Shown in pieces: positions 42,301 through 49,651 of a stretch of DNA of 64,000 nt. The first letter of the stretch is position 1. Each line of letters begins with the position of its first letter. The DNA is from Lysobacter sp. cf310. GTDB lineage: Bacteria; Pseudomonadota; Gammaproteobacteria; Xanthomonadales; Xanthomonadaceae. Position numbers and translations under genes: made by a program. Where the stretch lies: the NCBI RefSeq assembly GCF_900114355.1, contig NZ_FOSS01000005.1:62001-126000 (forward strand), read 5' to 3'. The notes below the pieces were generated by a model. The model searched no databases and was not told the DNA's origin. It worked only from the letters and a program-made list of their open reading frames with translations.

Positions 42301-44050
42301 TCTTGGTGATGTAGGTCCACTCGTTGGAATCGGGCTCGATGCGCGCCTTGGCCACGAACACTTCGAAGCCCGGATCGATGCGCCGGCCCAGCTCCATCTG
42401 CAGGGCGTGCGCGCGCTCGGCCATCTCGATCGGGTCGTGGAACAGCGCCGGGGTCTCGTGGCCGACCAGCTCCTCGGCGGAGTAACCGAGAATCGCCTCG
42501 GCGGCCGGATTGAACAGGGTGATCCTGCCTTCCGGGTCGGAGGCGATGATGGCGTAGCCGGCGTTGGCCAGGATCGCGCGCTGCAGCGCCGAGAACGCCT
42601 GCAGCTCGGCGGTGCGCTCCTCGACCTGGTGCTCCAGGGTGGCGTTGAGCTGCAGGATCTCGGCCTGGGCTTCCTTGCGTTCGGCGATGTCGCGCAGGGT
42701 CGAGGCCACGCCCACCACGCGCCCGCTGCCGCTGCGGATCGGCGCGGCCGAGATCTCCACGTACAGCGGCGAACCGTTGCGATGGCGGCGGATGGTCTCC
42801 ACCGCCACCGCCTCTTCGCCGGCCAGCGCGCGCTGCAGGATCTGGCCGTCCTCGCGGATGCGTTCGAACGGCACCACCAGCTCGACCAGCGAGCGGCCGA
42901 TGGCCTCCTCGGGCGGATAGCCGAACATCTGTTGGGCGGCGCGGTTCCACTCGGTCACGCGGCCGTCGGGCGAGGTGCCGACGATGGCGTCGTGCGAGCT
43001 CTCGACGATCGCGGCCAGGCGCGCGCTCTGCGCGATCGAACGCTGCTTGCGCTCGTTCGAGCTCATGAACAGGTACAGCAGCACCGCCAGCAGCGCGCCC
43101 AGGGCGGCGATCGAACTGGCCGCGCGCCAGGGCTGCGGCAGGTCCAGCGCGGCGATGGTCGCCGGCTGGGCCTCGATGTCCATGCGCCACTGCCGGCCGT
43201 ACAAGCCGAACACGCGCTGGCGCGAGCGCTCCTGGTCGATGCCGTCGCCGACGCTGGCCGATGCGTAGATGCGTTCGCCGCGCGCCGGGTCGGTGATGTC
43301 GGTCAGGATGAAACCGTAGTCGGCGTGGGTCTGCCCGAAGTCGGCCAGGATGTCGTCGGTGACCAGCGGCGCGTATACCCAGCCCACCGCCGCCGCGGCC
43401 GCCTGGGCCGGGTCCGGGGGCTGTCCGTTCGGATACACCGGCAGCAGGAACAGCATGCTGCGGTTGGGCTTGCCCTCGACCTGGACCAGGGTGATCGGCC
43501 CGGTCAGGGTCGGCTGGCCGCTCTTGAGCGAGGCCAGCGCGGCATCGCGACGCTTGCGTTCGGAGGCGATGTCCAAGCCCAGCGCGGCGCGATTGGGCGC
43601 CTCGGGCTCGACGTACTTGATCAGGAACTTCTCGCCCTTGTGCGGCGCGAGCTGGCGGACCTTGATGTCGCGCAGGCCCTCGGCGCGCAGGCCGCCCAGG
43701 AACGCGCCCTCGCGCCCGGCGGGCACGCGCGCGATGTAGCCGTAGCCGCGCGCGCCGGGGAATTCGCGCGCGATCTCGCGCGACTGCATGTAGCGGCGGA
43801 AGCGTTCGCGATTGATCGCGCCGCCGGCGCCCAGCACCGCGCCGCGCGCGCCGCGCAGCCCGTATTCGTAGGTCTGGAAACGCGCCTTCAGATCGGCCAT
43901 GGCGCGCTCGGCCATGTTGTCCAGCAGCAGCTGGCTGCGCGCTTCGTTACCGGACTGCTGGCGCAGCCCCACCATCACCGCGCCGGCCAGTCCCAGCAGC
44001 AGTACCAGCAGGGCCAGTCGGGCAGGGCTACGCAGACGACGGATGGGCAT
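39353..44050 (-). CDS. Hybrid sensor histidine kinase: CHASE, PAS repeats, HisKA, HATPase, two REC, HPt; 1565 aa
   Basis: Two membrane segments (about 10-30 and 305-325) bracket a periplasmic CHASE-type sensor. Three PAS domains (about 340-730) follow, then HisKA with His771 (MSHEIRTPMN), the ATPase with GTGLGLAIS, REC1 with Asp1062 (FLDWRMPG), REC2 with Asp1209 (LMDIQMPD), an Ala-rich linker and an HPt with His1427 (LHTLKG). This supports a phosphorelay ending at a separate receiver, most likely the GGDEF protein encoded right after. I chose the start MPIRRLRSPARLALL, preceded by GGGAGG; an earlier start adds 36 unconvincing residues. Confidence 0.93.
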   Translation of the reverse strand: MPIRRLRSPARLALLVLLLGLAGAVMVGLRQQSGNEARSQLLLDNMAERAMADLKARFQTYEYGLRGARGAVLGAGGAINRERFRRYMQSREIAREFPGARGYGYIARVPAGREGAFLGGLRAEGLRDIKVRQLAPHKGEKFLIKYVEPEAPNRAALGLDIASERKRRDAALASLKSGQPTLTGPITLVQVEGKPNRSMLFLLPVYPNGQPPDPAQAAAAAVGWVYAPLVTDDILADFGQTHADYGFILTDITDPARGERIYASASVGDGIDQERSRQRVFGLYGRQWRMDIEAQPATIAALDLPQPWRAASSIAALGALLAVLLYLFMSSNERKQRSIAQSARLAAIVESSHDAIVGTSPDGRVTEWNRAAQQMFGYPPEEAIGRSLVELVVPFERIREDGQILQRALAGEEAVAVETIRRHRNGSPLYVEISAAPIRSGSGRVVGVASTLRDIAERKEAQAEILQLNATLEHQVEERTAELQAFSALQRAILANAGYAIIASDPEGRITLFNPAAEAILGYSAEELVGHETPALFHDPIEMAERAHALQMELGRRIDPGFEVFVAKARIEPDSNEWTYITKSGDRIPVLLNVSALRKSDGEIVGYLGIAVDLRERKRREAALETNERKLRGLFELSPLGIALTDESGRFVEFNEEFRALTGYSEQELRALDQGKLTPKEYELQEKAIARTLQSSGRYGPYEKQFVRKDGKRVPVRLNGVALRIDGKLHTWSIAEDITVQRTAEAAMVDAVAAAEAASKAKSDFLANMSHEIRTPMNAILGMLQLLQKTSLDLRQLDYANKTETAAKTLLGILNDILDFSKIEAGRQTLESHEFELEQVLRDISVILSANVGDKDIEIVFDIDEHVPKSVIGDSLRLQQVLINLVGNAIKFTHYGEVVLMVRVASRDEGRVSLAIEVRDSGIGIDEDKLAAIFEGFSQAEASTTRRFGGTGLGLAISQRLVRLMGGELGVESERGRGSRFFFEVALGLPSEPAQAAAGPPERLRELRALVVDDNDSARNAILAMVQSIGWKADAARSGEEALEFVERAAGEGPPYEVIFLDWRMPGLDGWETGRRIRELIGGTRAPLIVMVTAHGREMLVERLGREQAVLDGFLMKPVTVAMLIDAVADARSGQGLPLPLPDPAPLQPSRNRLAGMSLLVVEDNPTNQQVVTDLLESEGARVAVAGGGAKALQMLVGQAGKYHVVLMDIQMPDMDGYTATRRIRGNLGLTKLPIIAMTANVLPSDREACLAAGMNDHLGKPFDLDTLVERLLHWTARGATAAGGATAANDASATARPPAASPAPPLTALQAEAALQAEAAQALAARAAATQAATAQAVTAQAAAARVATPLPAVAQTAVAPADAEPAANAEPAVLDWEAALARFGGKRRVYSDVLRGFPDGGTQIMGELATALRSKQREGAARQLHTLKGVAATVGAMRLAQLAELQEKAIVAAGEDWLRALQLGALRGGLNEAAAATRERLQILSADEPPPPGDDAPVSQRSLQRLRELLTASNLGALDVFHSLEAGLARHHPGEHRQLAEALTRFDFAAAADVCGRLLARSE

Positions 44051-44196
44051 CCCCTCCCAGGTTCGGACCAACGACGTTAGCAGAGGCCCCGTGGAGATTC
44101 CGAGTGGGACTGCGCGGAATCGACACGGCCCCAGGGGCGCCCGCGCCGCTGTCCGCAATCGGCACAGTCGCGCGCCTGCGCGCGCCGGCCATGGTT

Positions 44197-44247
44197 AAGC
44201 GATCGCTTGACAATCGATCGTCGGCACTTAAACTCAAGCACATGCTT
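44197..44247. promoter_or_regulatory. ArsR-gene promoter with two AAGC-N4-GCTT palindromes
   Basis: A -35-like TTGACA (44207-44212), 16-base spacer and TAAACT (44229-44234) place the start point close to the ATG at 44242, so the mRNA may be nearly leaderless, and no ribosome site is seen. Palindrome one, AAGCGATCGCTT (44197-44208), covers the -35 edge. Palindrome two, AAGCACATGCTT (44236-44247), covers the start. Equal half-sites fit autoregulation by ArsR. Confidence 0.7.
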
Positions 44248-44619
44248 AACCATTCCCCACAGCTGGACCGCATCTTCCACGCCCTCGCCGACCCCAGCCG
44301 GCGCGCGATGATCGAGCGCCTGGGCGCCGGCGCCGCCAGCGTCAGCGAACTCGCGCAGCCGCTGGCGATGTCGCTGGCGGCGGTGGTGCAGCACCTGCAG
44401 GTGCTGGAGGGCAGCGGCCTGGTGCGCTCCAGCAAGACTGGCCGAGTACGCACCTGCGAACTCGACCGCGACGGCCTGAGCGCCGCCGAGCGCTGGATCG
44501 GCCAGCGCCGCGAGGCCGGCGAGCGCCAGCTCGACCGCCTGGGCGCCTACCTCGCCGCCCACGCCGTGGCGCCGCCAGCCGATCCCAAACCCCACCCGCG
44601 CAAGCGCCGCCCCGCATGA
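44242..44619 (+). CDS. ArsR-family winged-helix regulator, 125 aa
   Basis: ArsR HTH core with DRIFHALADPSRRAMIERLG and the recognition region SVSELAQPLAMSLAAVVQHL. There are no clear metal-binding cysteines, so it probably does not sense metals but belongs to the branch that pairs with SRPBCC proteins. Its tail (PPADPKPHPRKRRPA) is basic. Stop and next start overlap by four bases (ATGA), so regulator and SRPBCC protein are made together. Confidence 0.9.
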   Translation: MLNHSPQLDRIFHALADPSRRAMIERLGAGAASVSELAQPLAMSLAAVVQHLQVLEGSGLVRSSKTGRVRTCELDRDGLSAAERWIGQRREAGERQLDRLGAYLAAHAVAPPADPKPHPRKRRPA

Positions 44620-45077
44620 ACGCCGACGACCTCGCCCACGATAGCTTCGTACTCGAACGCCGCTACGACGCGCCGCCGGCGCGGGTGTTCGCGGCCTACG
44701 CCGACCTCGCCGCGCGCTGCAGTTGGGGCGCGCCCTCGCCGGACGAGGCCATCGTCTACAGCGAACACGACTTCCGCAGCGGCGGCCGCGACGTCTACCG
44801 CTGCGGCCCGCGCGACGATCTGCGCTATCACGGCAGCGTCCGCTACGAACACATCGTCGAGGATCGTCGCATCGTCCTGGTCGAGCGCATCGAAAGCGCG
44901 GGCGCCCTGCTCTCGCTGGCCCTGATCACCTGGGACCTGGAAGCCGACGGCGCCGGCACGCGCCTGCGCCTGACCACCCAGATCGCGTCCCTGGTCGGCG
45001 CGTCGATGATCCAGGGCAGCCGCGGCGGCACCCGCGCCGCGATCGACAATCTGGGCGACTGGCTGGGCCGGCACTGA
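44616..45077 (+). CDS. SRPBCC (AHSA1-type) protein, 153 aa
   Basis: The START/Bet v1-like fold is seen from FVLERRYDAPPARVFAAYAD, the classic AHSA1 start, and a later GGRDVYRCGPRDDLRYHGSV. Such proteins bind hydrophobic ligands and are very often encoded just after an ArsR regulator, as here. The ligand is unknown. The following 130 bases are a non-coding gap before the YCII-like gene. Confidence 0.9.
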   Translation: MNADDLAHDSFVLERRYDAPPARVFAAYADLAARCSWGAPSPDEAIVYSEHDFRSGGRDVYRCGPRDDLRYHGSVRYEHIVEDRRIVLVERIESAGALLSLALITWDLEADGAGTRLRLTTQIASLVGASMIQGSRGGTRAAIDNLGDWLGRH

Positions 45078-45211
45078 GCCTGCGCCGCGGGCGCGCGCAG
45101 CGACTTCAAGACCTTCGAAACAACGCGTGCGCGCGCAAGACCGATGGCATCTTGCGGCGCGCCGCGGCTGGCCGCACATTGCCCGGGTCCCACCCCCGAC
45201 CCGAGACCGCA

Positions 45212-45586
45212 ATGAAATTTCTGGTGATGATCTACAACGACGACAGCCTGCTGAGCCAGGTGCCGGACGATGAAGCCAAGAGCATGATGCGCGAGTGCCT
45301 GGTCCACGCCGACCAACTGCGCGATCAAGGCTATCTTTTGGACTCGCAGCAGCTCGAAGCGCCGACCACCGCCAAGTCGCTGCGCGTGCGCAACGGCCGC
45401 GCCACGATCACCGACGGCCCCTTCGCCGAGACCAAGGAATACCTGGGCGGCTTCAACCTGATTGAGGCCGAGAACATGGACGAGGCCCTGCGCATCGCCG
45501 CGCAGTTCCCCTGGGCCGATTCCGGCTGCATCGAAGTGCGCCCGGTGCGCGATATCGGGCAAGTGCGCCTCAACGTCGGCGCCTGA
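45212..45586 (+). CDS. YCII-related (DGPF-domain) protein, 124 aa
   Basis: A YCII/DGPF protein: MKFLVMIYNDDSLL, then ITDGPFAETKEYLGGFNLIE with the conserved DGPF-like motif. The family is a dimeric ferredoxin-like fold with unclear enzymatic role, often near sigma factors or SRPBCC genes. Here it is the third gene of a plus-strand run that begins with arsR. A weak hairpin follows it. Confidence 0.88.
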   Translation: MKFLVMIYNDDSLLSQVPDDEAKSMMRECLVHADQLRDQGYLLDSQQLEAPTTAKSLRVRNGRATITDGPFAETKEYLGGFNLIEAENMDEALRIAAQFPWADSGCIEVRPVRDIGQVRLNVGA

Positions 45587-45600
45587 GGCGTCCGACACCG

Positions 45601-45628
45601 CAGCGGCCGCCGCGCGCGACGGCCGCTG
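45601..45628. terminator. Stem-loop between convergent YCII-like and SDR genes
   Basis: A 9-bp stem CAGCGGCCG / CGGCCGCTG with a 10-base loop in the 52-base gap between two stop codons. No T-run. Weak evidence. Confidence 0.45.
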
Positions 45629-45638
45629 ACGCGAACGC

Positions 45639-46439
45639 TCAACCCGCCGGCGTTGTGTAACGCGCCGCCGGTCGGCTCAGCGACAACCCCGGTTTCAACT
45701 GCAGGCGCGCCTGGGTGTAGCGCTCCCAATCCGCGATATCCGGCAAGGACGGGATGGTCACGACCTCGCCCAGGTCGAAGCCGGCCAGGGCCGCATCGAC
45801 CATATCGCCGGCCTCCATCACCATCGCCGCCGGCAGCGCGTCCACGCTCATGCCCGAGCGCTCCCAGATTTCGGTGCGGGTCACGCCCGGCAACACCGCC
45901 TGCACCCGCACGCCGTACTGCGACAGCTCCTGGTGCATGGCCTGGCTCAGCGCCAGCACATAGGCCTTCGAGGCTAGATACACCGCCTCGAAGGACTCGG
46001 GCATCAGCGCCACCACCGAGCCCAGGTTGACGATCGCGCCGCCGCCGCGGCTGGCGAAACGGCGCGCGGCCGCGGCCGCCAGACGCGTGAGGGCCCGCAC
46101 GTTGAGGTCGACGATCGCTTCCAGCTTGTCCGGGTCGGCGGCCGAGAACGCGCCGCTGCCGGCGATGCCGGCGTTGTTGACCAGCCAGGCGATGTCGGGA
46201 TCGTCGAGCAGCAGGCGCTCGACCCGCAACAGGTCGTCGCGCTCGAGCAGATCGGCGCGGCAGACCTCGACGCGGCGACCGGTCTCGGCCTGCAGGCGCT
46301 CGGCCAGGGCCTGCAGCCGTTCGCGGTCGCGTGCGACCAGGATCAGGTCGTAACCGCGCCGCGCCAGGCGGTCGGCGTAGACCGCGCCGATGCCGGTGGA
46401 GGCGCCGGTGATCAGGGCTTTGGGAGTGGCCATGGGCAT
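45639..46439 (-). CDS. Short-chain dehydrogenase/reductase, 266 aa
   Basis: Rossmann motif ALITGASTGIGAVYADRLAR, NNAGIAGSG and the Ser-Tyr-Lys catalytic set in NLGSVVALMPESFEAVYLAS. It binds NAD(P)H; the substrate is unknown. The ATG at 46433 (MATPK) is also possible, as the preferred start has GGAAG only three bases before it. The upstream 167-residue membrane protein gene lies 22 bases away and may share a transcript. Confidence 0.88.
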   Translation of the reverse strand: MPMATPKALITGASTGIGAVYADRLARRGYDLILVARDRERLQALAERLQAETGRRVEVCRADLLERDDLLRVERLLLDDPDIAWLVNNAGIAGSGAFSAADPDKLEAIVDLNVRALTRLAAAAARRFASRGGGAIVNLGSVVALMPESFEAVYLASKAYVLALSQAMHQELSQYGVRVQAVLPGVTRTEIWERSGMSVDALPAAMVMEAGDMVDAALAGFDLGEVVTIPSLPDIADWERYTQARLQLKPGLSLSRPAARYTTPAG

Positions 46440-46461
46440 GTCTTCCGAATGAGGAGTGGCA

Positions 46462-46965
46462 TCAGGCGGCTTGCGGTAGCAGCGCGCGCTGGCGACGGAT
46501 CCGCAGCGCCTGCAACAGCGCCACCGCCAGGAACACCAGGAAGGCCGCGCCGACCGCGGCCTGCAGCTCGGGCGCGTCCGGGCCCGACACCAGCGGCCGG
46601 CCTTCGGGGATGCGGGTGGCGGTTTCGGTGAAGCCCGGAATCAGATGGAAGAACACCGTCAGCGAATAGCCGATCACCGCGATGTAGCGCGACAGTCGGC
46701 CGAAGATCGCCTTGCGGTCGGCGCCCAGCGCCGCGAACAGCACGATCAGGGTGATCACGCCCAGCGCATGCGGCTTGCCGAAGCCGCCATGACGGAAGAT
46801 GAAGAAGCCGGTGACGCAGCTGCCGACGGTGAACCACACGTAGACCTTGCCGATCAGGCGCTCGTAGCCGATCTCGCGATAGCGGATCAGGGCGATGAGG
46901 CCGGCGAACAGGGCGATAAGGCTGACGACGGTATGGAACATGCCGAAGGGCGTGATGCCGAACAT
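46462..46965 (-). CDS. Small membrane protein, four predicted helices, 167 aa
   Basis: Four hydrophobic segments (about 8-28, 45-60, 65-85, 130-150) with a short basic tail (RIRRQRALLPQAA). The pattern recalls DUF2306-like heme or electron-transfer-related membrane proteins, but I see no clear ligand histidines beyond FRHGGFGKPHALG. No function can be assigned. It follows the chloroperoxidase-like hydrolase by about 70 bases. Confidence 0.72.
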   Translation of the reverse strand: MFGITPFGMFHTVVSLIALFAGLIALIRYREIGYERLIGKVYVWFTVGSCVTGFFIFRHGGFGKPHALGVITLIVLFAALGADRKAIFGRLSRYIAVIGYSLTVFFHLIPGFTETATRIPEGRPLVSGPDAPELQAAVGAAFLVFLAVALLQALRIRRQRALLPQAA

Positions 46966-47001
46966 GATTCACCTCGCGAAGGCTGGGCGGATAGGACGGA
47001 A

Positions 47002-47032
47002 GCGCGACGCCGGCGCGCGGCCGGCGTCGCGC
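47002..47032 (-). terminator. Stem-loop after the alpha/beta-hydrolase gene
   Basis: A 12-bp stem GCGCGACGCCGG / CCGGCGTCGCGC with a 7-base loop just after the hydrolase stop, between it and the next same-strand gene. Likely attenuator or terminator without a T-run. Confidence 0.5.
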
Positions 47033-47037
47033 GCGGG

Positions 47038-48036
47038 TCAGGACTTCAGGAACGCCAACATGTCGGCGCCGAGTTTTTCCTTGTGGGTGTCGGTGATGCC
47101 GTGCGGCGCGCCGGGGTAAATCACCAGCTTGGCCTGCGGGATCAGCTTGGCGGAGGCGCGCGCGGCGGCGTCCACCGGTACGATCTGATCGTCGTCGCCG
47201 TGCAGCACCAGGGTCGGCTTGTCGAACTTCTTCAGATCTTCGGTGAAGTCGGTGGCCGAGAATGCGGCGATGCAGTCGTAGGCGTTCTTGTGCCCGGCCA
47301 TCATGCCCTGCATCCAGAACGCGTCGATCGCGCCCTGCGATTTCTTGGCGCCGGGCCGGTTGTAGCCGAAGAACGGACCGCTGGCGAGGTCCTGGTAGAG
47401 CTGCGAACGGTCGGCCAACGAGCCCTTGCGGATGCCGTCGAACACTTCGATCGGCAGACCGCCGGGATTGGCCTCGGTCTTGAGCATCAGCGGCGGCACC
47501 GCCGAGATCAGGCCGAGCTTGGCGACGCGCGCGGTGCCGTGACGGCCCACATAGCGCGCGACTTCGCCGCCGCCGGTGGAGAAGCCGAACAGCGCCGCGT
47601 CCTTGACGTCCAGGTGCTCGAGCAGCTCGGCCAGGTCGTCGGCGTAGTGATCCATGTCGTTGCCCTGCCAGGGCTGACTGGAGCGGCCGTGGCCGCGCCG
47701 GTCGTGCGCGATCACGCGGTAGCCGTTTTCGGCCAGGAACAGCATCTGCGCTTCCCAGCTGTCGGCATTGAGCGGCCAGCCGTGGCTGAGGACGACGACG
47801 GGGCCGCTGCCCCAATCCTTGTAATAGATCTGGGTGCCGTCTTTGGTGGTGATCGTGCTCATGGTCTTGCTCCCGGAGTCGGTGGGGGGTGGGGTCGGAA
47901 CGGCGGCGTTGGTGCGTGGGGCATCGGTATCCGCGCAGCCGCTCAGCGGCAGCGCGAGGCCGGCGGCGAGCGCGGCCGAGCCGGCAAGCAGGGCGCGGCG
48001 CAAGGGATCGACATCGGCGGACGGTTTGCGGGTCAT
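47038..48036 (-). CDS. Non-heme chloroperoxidase-like alpha/beta-hydrolase, probable lipoprotein, 332 aa
   Basis: The N-terminus has [20 protein letters not shown] followed by GC, a Tat-like lipoprotein signal. The enzyme part starts [18 protein letters not shown] and has nucleophile Ser in FGFSTGGGE, Asp in [10 protein letters not shown] and His in GAPHGITDT. This is the bacterial chloroperoxidase/esterase group. If translation starts at the internal ATG near MSTITTKDG, the protein would be cytosolic, but AGGAGG sits well placed for the start at 48036. It is divergent from a LysR gene. Confidence 0.86.
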   Translation of the reverse strand: MTRKPSADVDPLRRALLAGSAALAAGLALPLSGCADTDAPRTNAAVPTPPPTDSGSKTMSTITTKDGTQIYYKDWGSGPVVVLSHGWPLNADSWEAQMLFLAENGYRVIAHDRRGHGRSSQPWQGNDMDHYADDLAELLEHLDVKDAALFGFSTGGGEVARYVGRHGTARVAKLGLISAVPPLMLKTEANPGGLPIEVFDGIRKGSLADRSQLYQDLASGPFFGYNRPGAKKSQGAIDAFWMQGMMAGHKNAYDCIAAFSATDFTEDLKKFDKPTLVLHGDDDQIVPVDAAARASAKLIPQAKLVIYPGAPHGITDTHKEKLGADMLAFLKS

Positions 48037-48186
48037 GGCGGGGTACCTCCTCTTGGGCCGTGCGGCGGAGCAGGTGGGGCGCGGGACGGATGCTGCGGCG
48101 GCGCCGATCGATGTGCGTATTGGCACCGTGGAGGCATAGTTACCCAGGCCGGCGCCTTGCGGAAATACCCAGCCGAGCAAACAATG

Positions 48187-48202
48187 TTTGCGTTTTTGCA
48201 AA
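48187..48202. promoter_or_regulatory. Palindrome TTTGC-N6-GCAAA in LysR/hydrolase gap
   Basis: A perfect inverted repeat in the middle of the divergent region, where a LysR protein should bind to control the hydrolase. Length and shape fit the T-N11-A type. Strength moderate because it is short. Confidence 0.5.
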
Positions 48203-48236
48203 AGCCCGTGGCACGTCGATTGCGTAGGAGCGGCCG

Positions 48237-49115
48237 GTGAAGCTGGACTGGAACGACATCCCCCTGCTGCTGGCGCTGGCCGAGAACGGCAACATGAGCC
48301 AGACCGCGCGCCTGCTCGGCCTGGACGTGTCGACGGTGAGCCGGCGCGTGGCCGCGGCCGAACGCGCGCTGGGCCTGCGCGTGTTCATCCGCGAACCCGG
48401 CGGCTACAAGCCCACCGATGCCGGACGCGTGTTCGTGAGCCACGCCGAGGCGATCTACGACCGCGTCCAGACCATGCTGCTGGACACCCGCGCCGAAGCC
48501 GAAGGCATGACCGGACCGGTGCGGCTGACCGCGGTCGACGTGCTCTTCAGCCACTGGCTGGCGCCGCGCCTGCCGGCCTTGCTGCAGGAACATCCCGGCC
48601 TGCAGATGCAGCTGATCGCCGGCAACCACGATGTCTCGTTCGCGCGTCGCGAGGCCGATCTCGCGGTGCGTCTGGCGCGCCCCAGCCAGGACGCCTCCTT
48701 GCGCATGCGCAAGGTCGGCGAGCTGGGCTTCGCGGTCTACGGCATGCGCCGACGCGTGCCGCTGGCGCGCGAGCAGTGGCCCGAGCAGCCCTGGCTGGCC
48801 TATGGCGAGGAACTCGCGCGCCTGCCGGAAATGCAGTGGCTGCAACGCCTCGGGCCCAAGCGTCTGGTCCGGGTCAGCAGCGTGGCCACCATGGTCCACG
48901 CCTGCGAATCCGGCGTGGGCCTGGCCCTGCTGCCCTGCGTGGTCGGCGATCGCATCGGCGGCCTGATGCGGCTGGACCCTACCCCGGTGCTGTATCGCGA
49001 TCTATGGCTGCTCAGCCACCGCGACGCCGGCCAGGTCGCGCGCTTCCGCTACGTCGCGGCGTGGCTGGCGCAGTTGTTCGCGGCGGATGCGGCGGCCTTG
49101 CGCGGCGACGGCTGA
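48237..49115 (+). CDS. LysR-family transcriptional regulator, 292 aa
   Basis: The N-terminal HTH (about 5-62) with [20 protein letters not shown] is followed by a periplasmic-binding-like effector domain (about 90-290). It starts with GTG; AGGAG at 48226-48230 supports this start. It is divergent from the chloroperoxidase-like gene, the probable regulated gene. Confidence 0.9.
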   Translation: MKLDWNDIPLLLALAENGNMSQTARLLGLDVSTVSRRVAAAERALGLRVFIREPGGYKPTDAGRVFVSHAEAIYDRVQTMLLDTRAEAEGMTGPVRLTAVDVLFSHWLAPRLPALLQEHPGLQMQLIAGNHDVSFARREADLAVRLARPSQDASLRMRKVGELGFAVYGMRRRVPLAREQWPEQPWLAYGEELARLPEMQWLQRLGPKRLVRVSSVATMVHACESGVGLALLPCVVGDRIGGLMRLDPTPVLYRDLWLLSHRDAGQVARFRYVAAWLAQLFAADAAALRGDG

Positions 49116-49651
49116 GGCGCGGCCTCGTCCCGGCTGCGGACGCCGCGGCCTTGGCGCGGACATCACGACATCGCGCGGCAGTCTCGGCTGCTGCGACAGC
49201 GCGCAGGCAAGCTGTGGCTCTCCTCGTCAGGGAGATCCCCGGGGCGGCGCGCGGACTGGGACCGCGCGTCGCTCCGGCTTTCTTTGAGGCTTTCCAGAGC
49301 TTTGCCCGCGACTCAGGGCCTGCTCTTAACCACTACGGCCGTACGCACCACCAGCACCGGCTTCCATGCCTCGCAATCATCTTCCACTAGCCGTTAACAG
49401 GAATCCAGGAAGCGGCTCCGTGACCTCCACTTATGGAGGCAGGAGCACGGAAGACGACGGCCATACCTTATGAGCGGCGCCGCATCCGCTAGGCCAGGAT
49501 CGAAGGCTCGCCTAGTCAATCCGTGCTGCAGCGCCGCATCAGCGCATCGAAATGAGTGCTGTTGAACGGGGGCATTCCCCACGTTGCCTTTTCTGGACGT
49601 AAACTTCGTTGCGAGGAATACATTCTATGCAGGCACCAGGGAGGGAGCTCG
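49116..49651. other. Gene-poor gap containing the left 52-bp repeat of the foreign segment
   Basis: About 535 bases with no supported gene. G+C falls from the right of about 49365 onward. The notable part is a decayed copy (49313-49364) of the last codons of the downstream amidohydrolase gene, on the minus strand, including its stop. A short CTCCA...TGGAG hairpin occurs near 49420-49440. Confidence 0.55.
49313..49364 (-). repeat. Left copy of 52-bp imperfect direct repeat (amidohydrolase 3' end remnant)
   Basis: It matches 51735-51786 at 43 of 52 positions. Read on the minus strand it encodes KPVLVVRTAVVVKSRP then TGA; the intact gene has KPVLVMRAGVVVKSAP then TGA. Half of the coding differences are silent. 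It ends abruptly upstream. It may be a target-site or attachment-site duplicate or a relic of a second amidohydrolase. Confidence 0.8.

Noticed and set aside
39248-44080. A 1610-codon open frame on the plus strand opposite the hybrid kinase
   Set aside because: The same antisense effect of G+C-rich codons. The minus strand carries kinase, receiver and HPt motifs in order.
44104-44241. Upstream in-frame extension of ArsR
   Set aside because: It overlaps the promoter and first palindrome; the ATG at 44242 begins the conserved fold.
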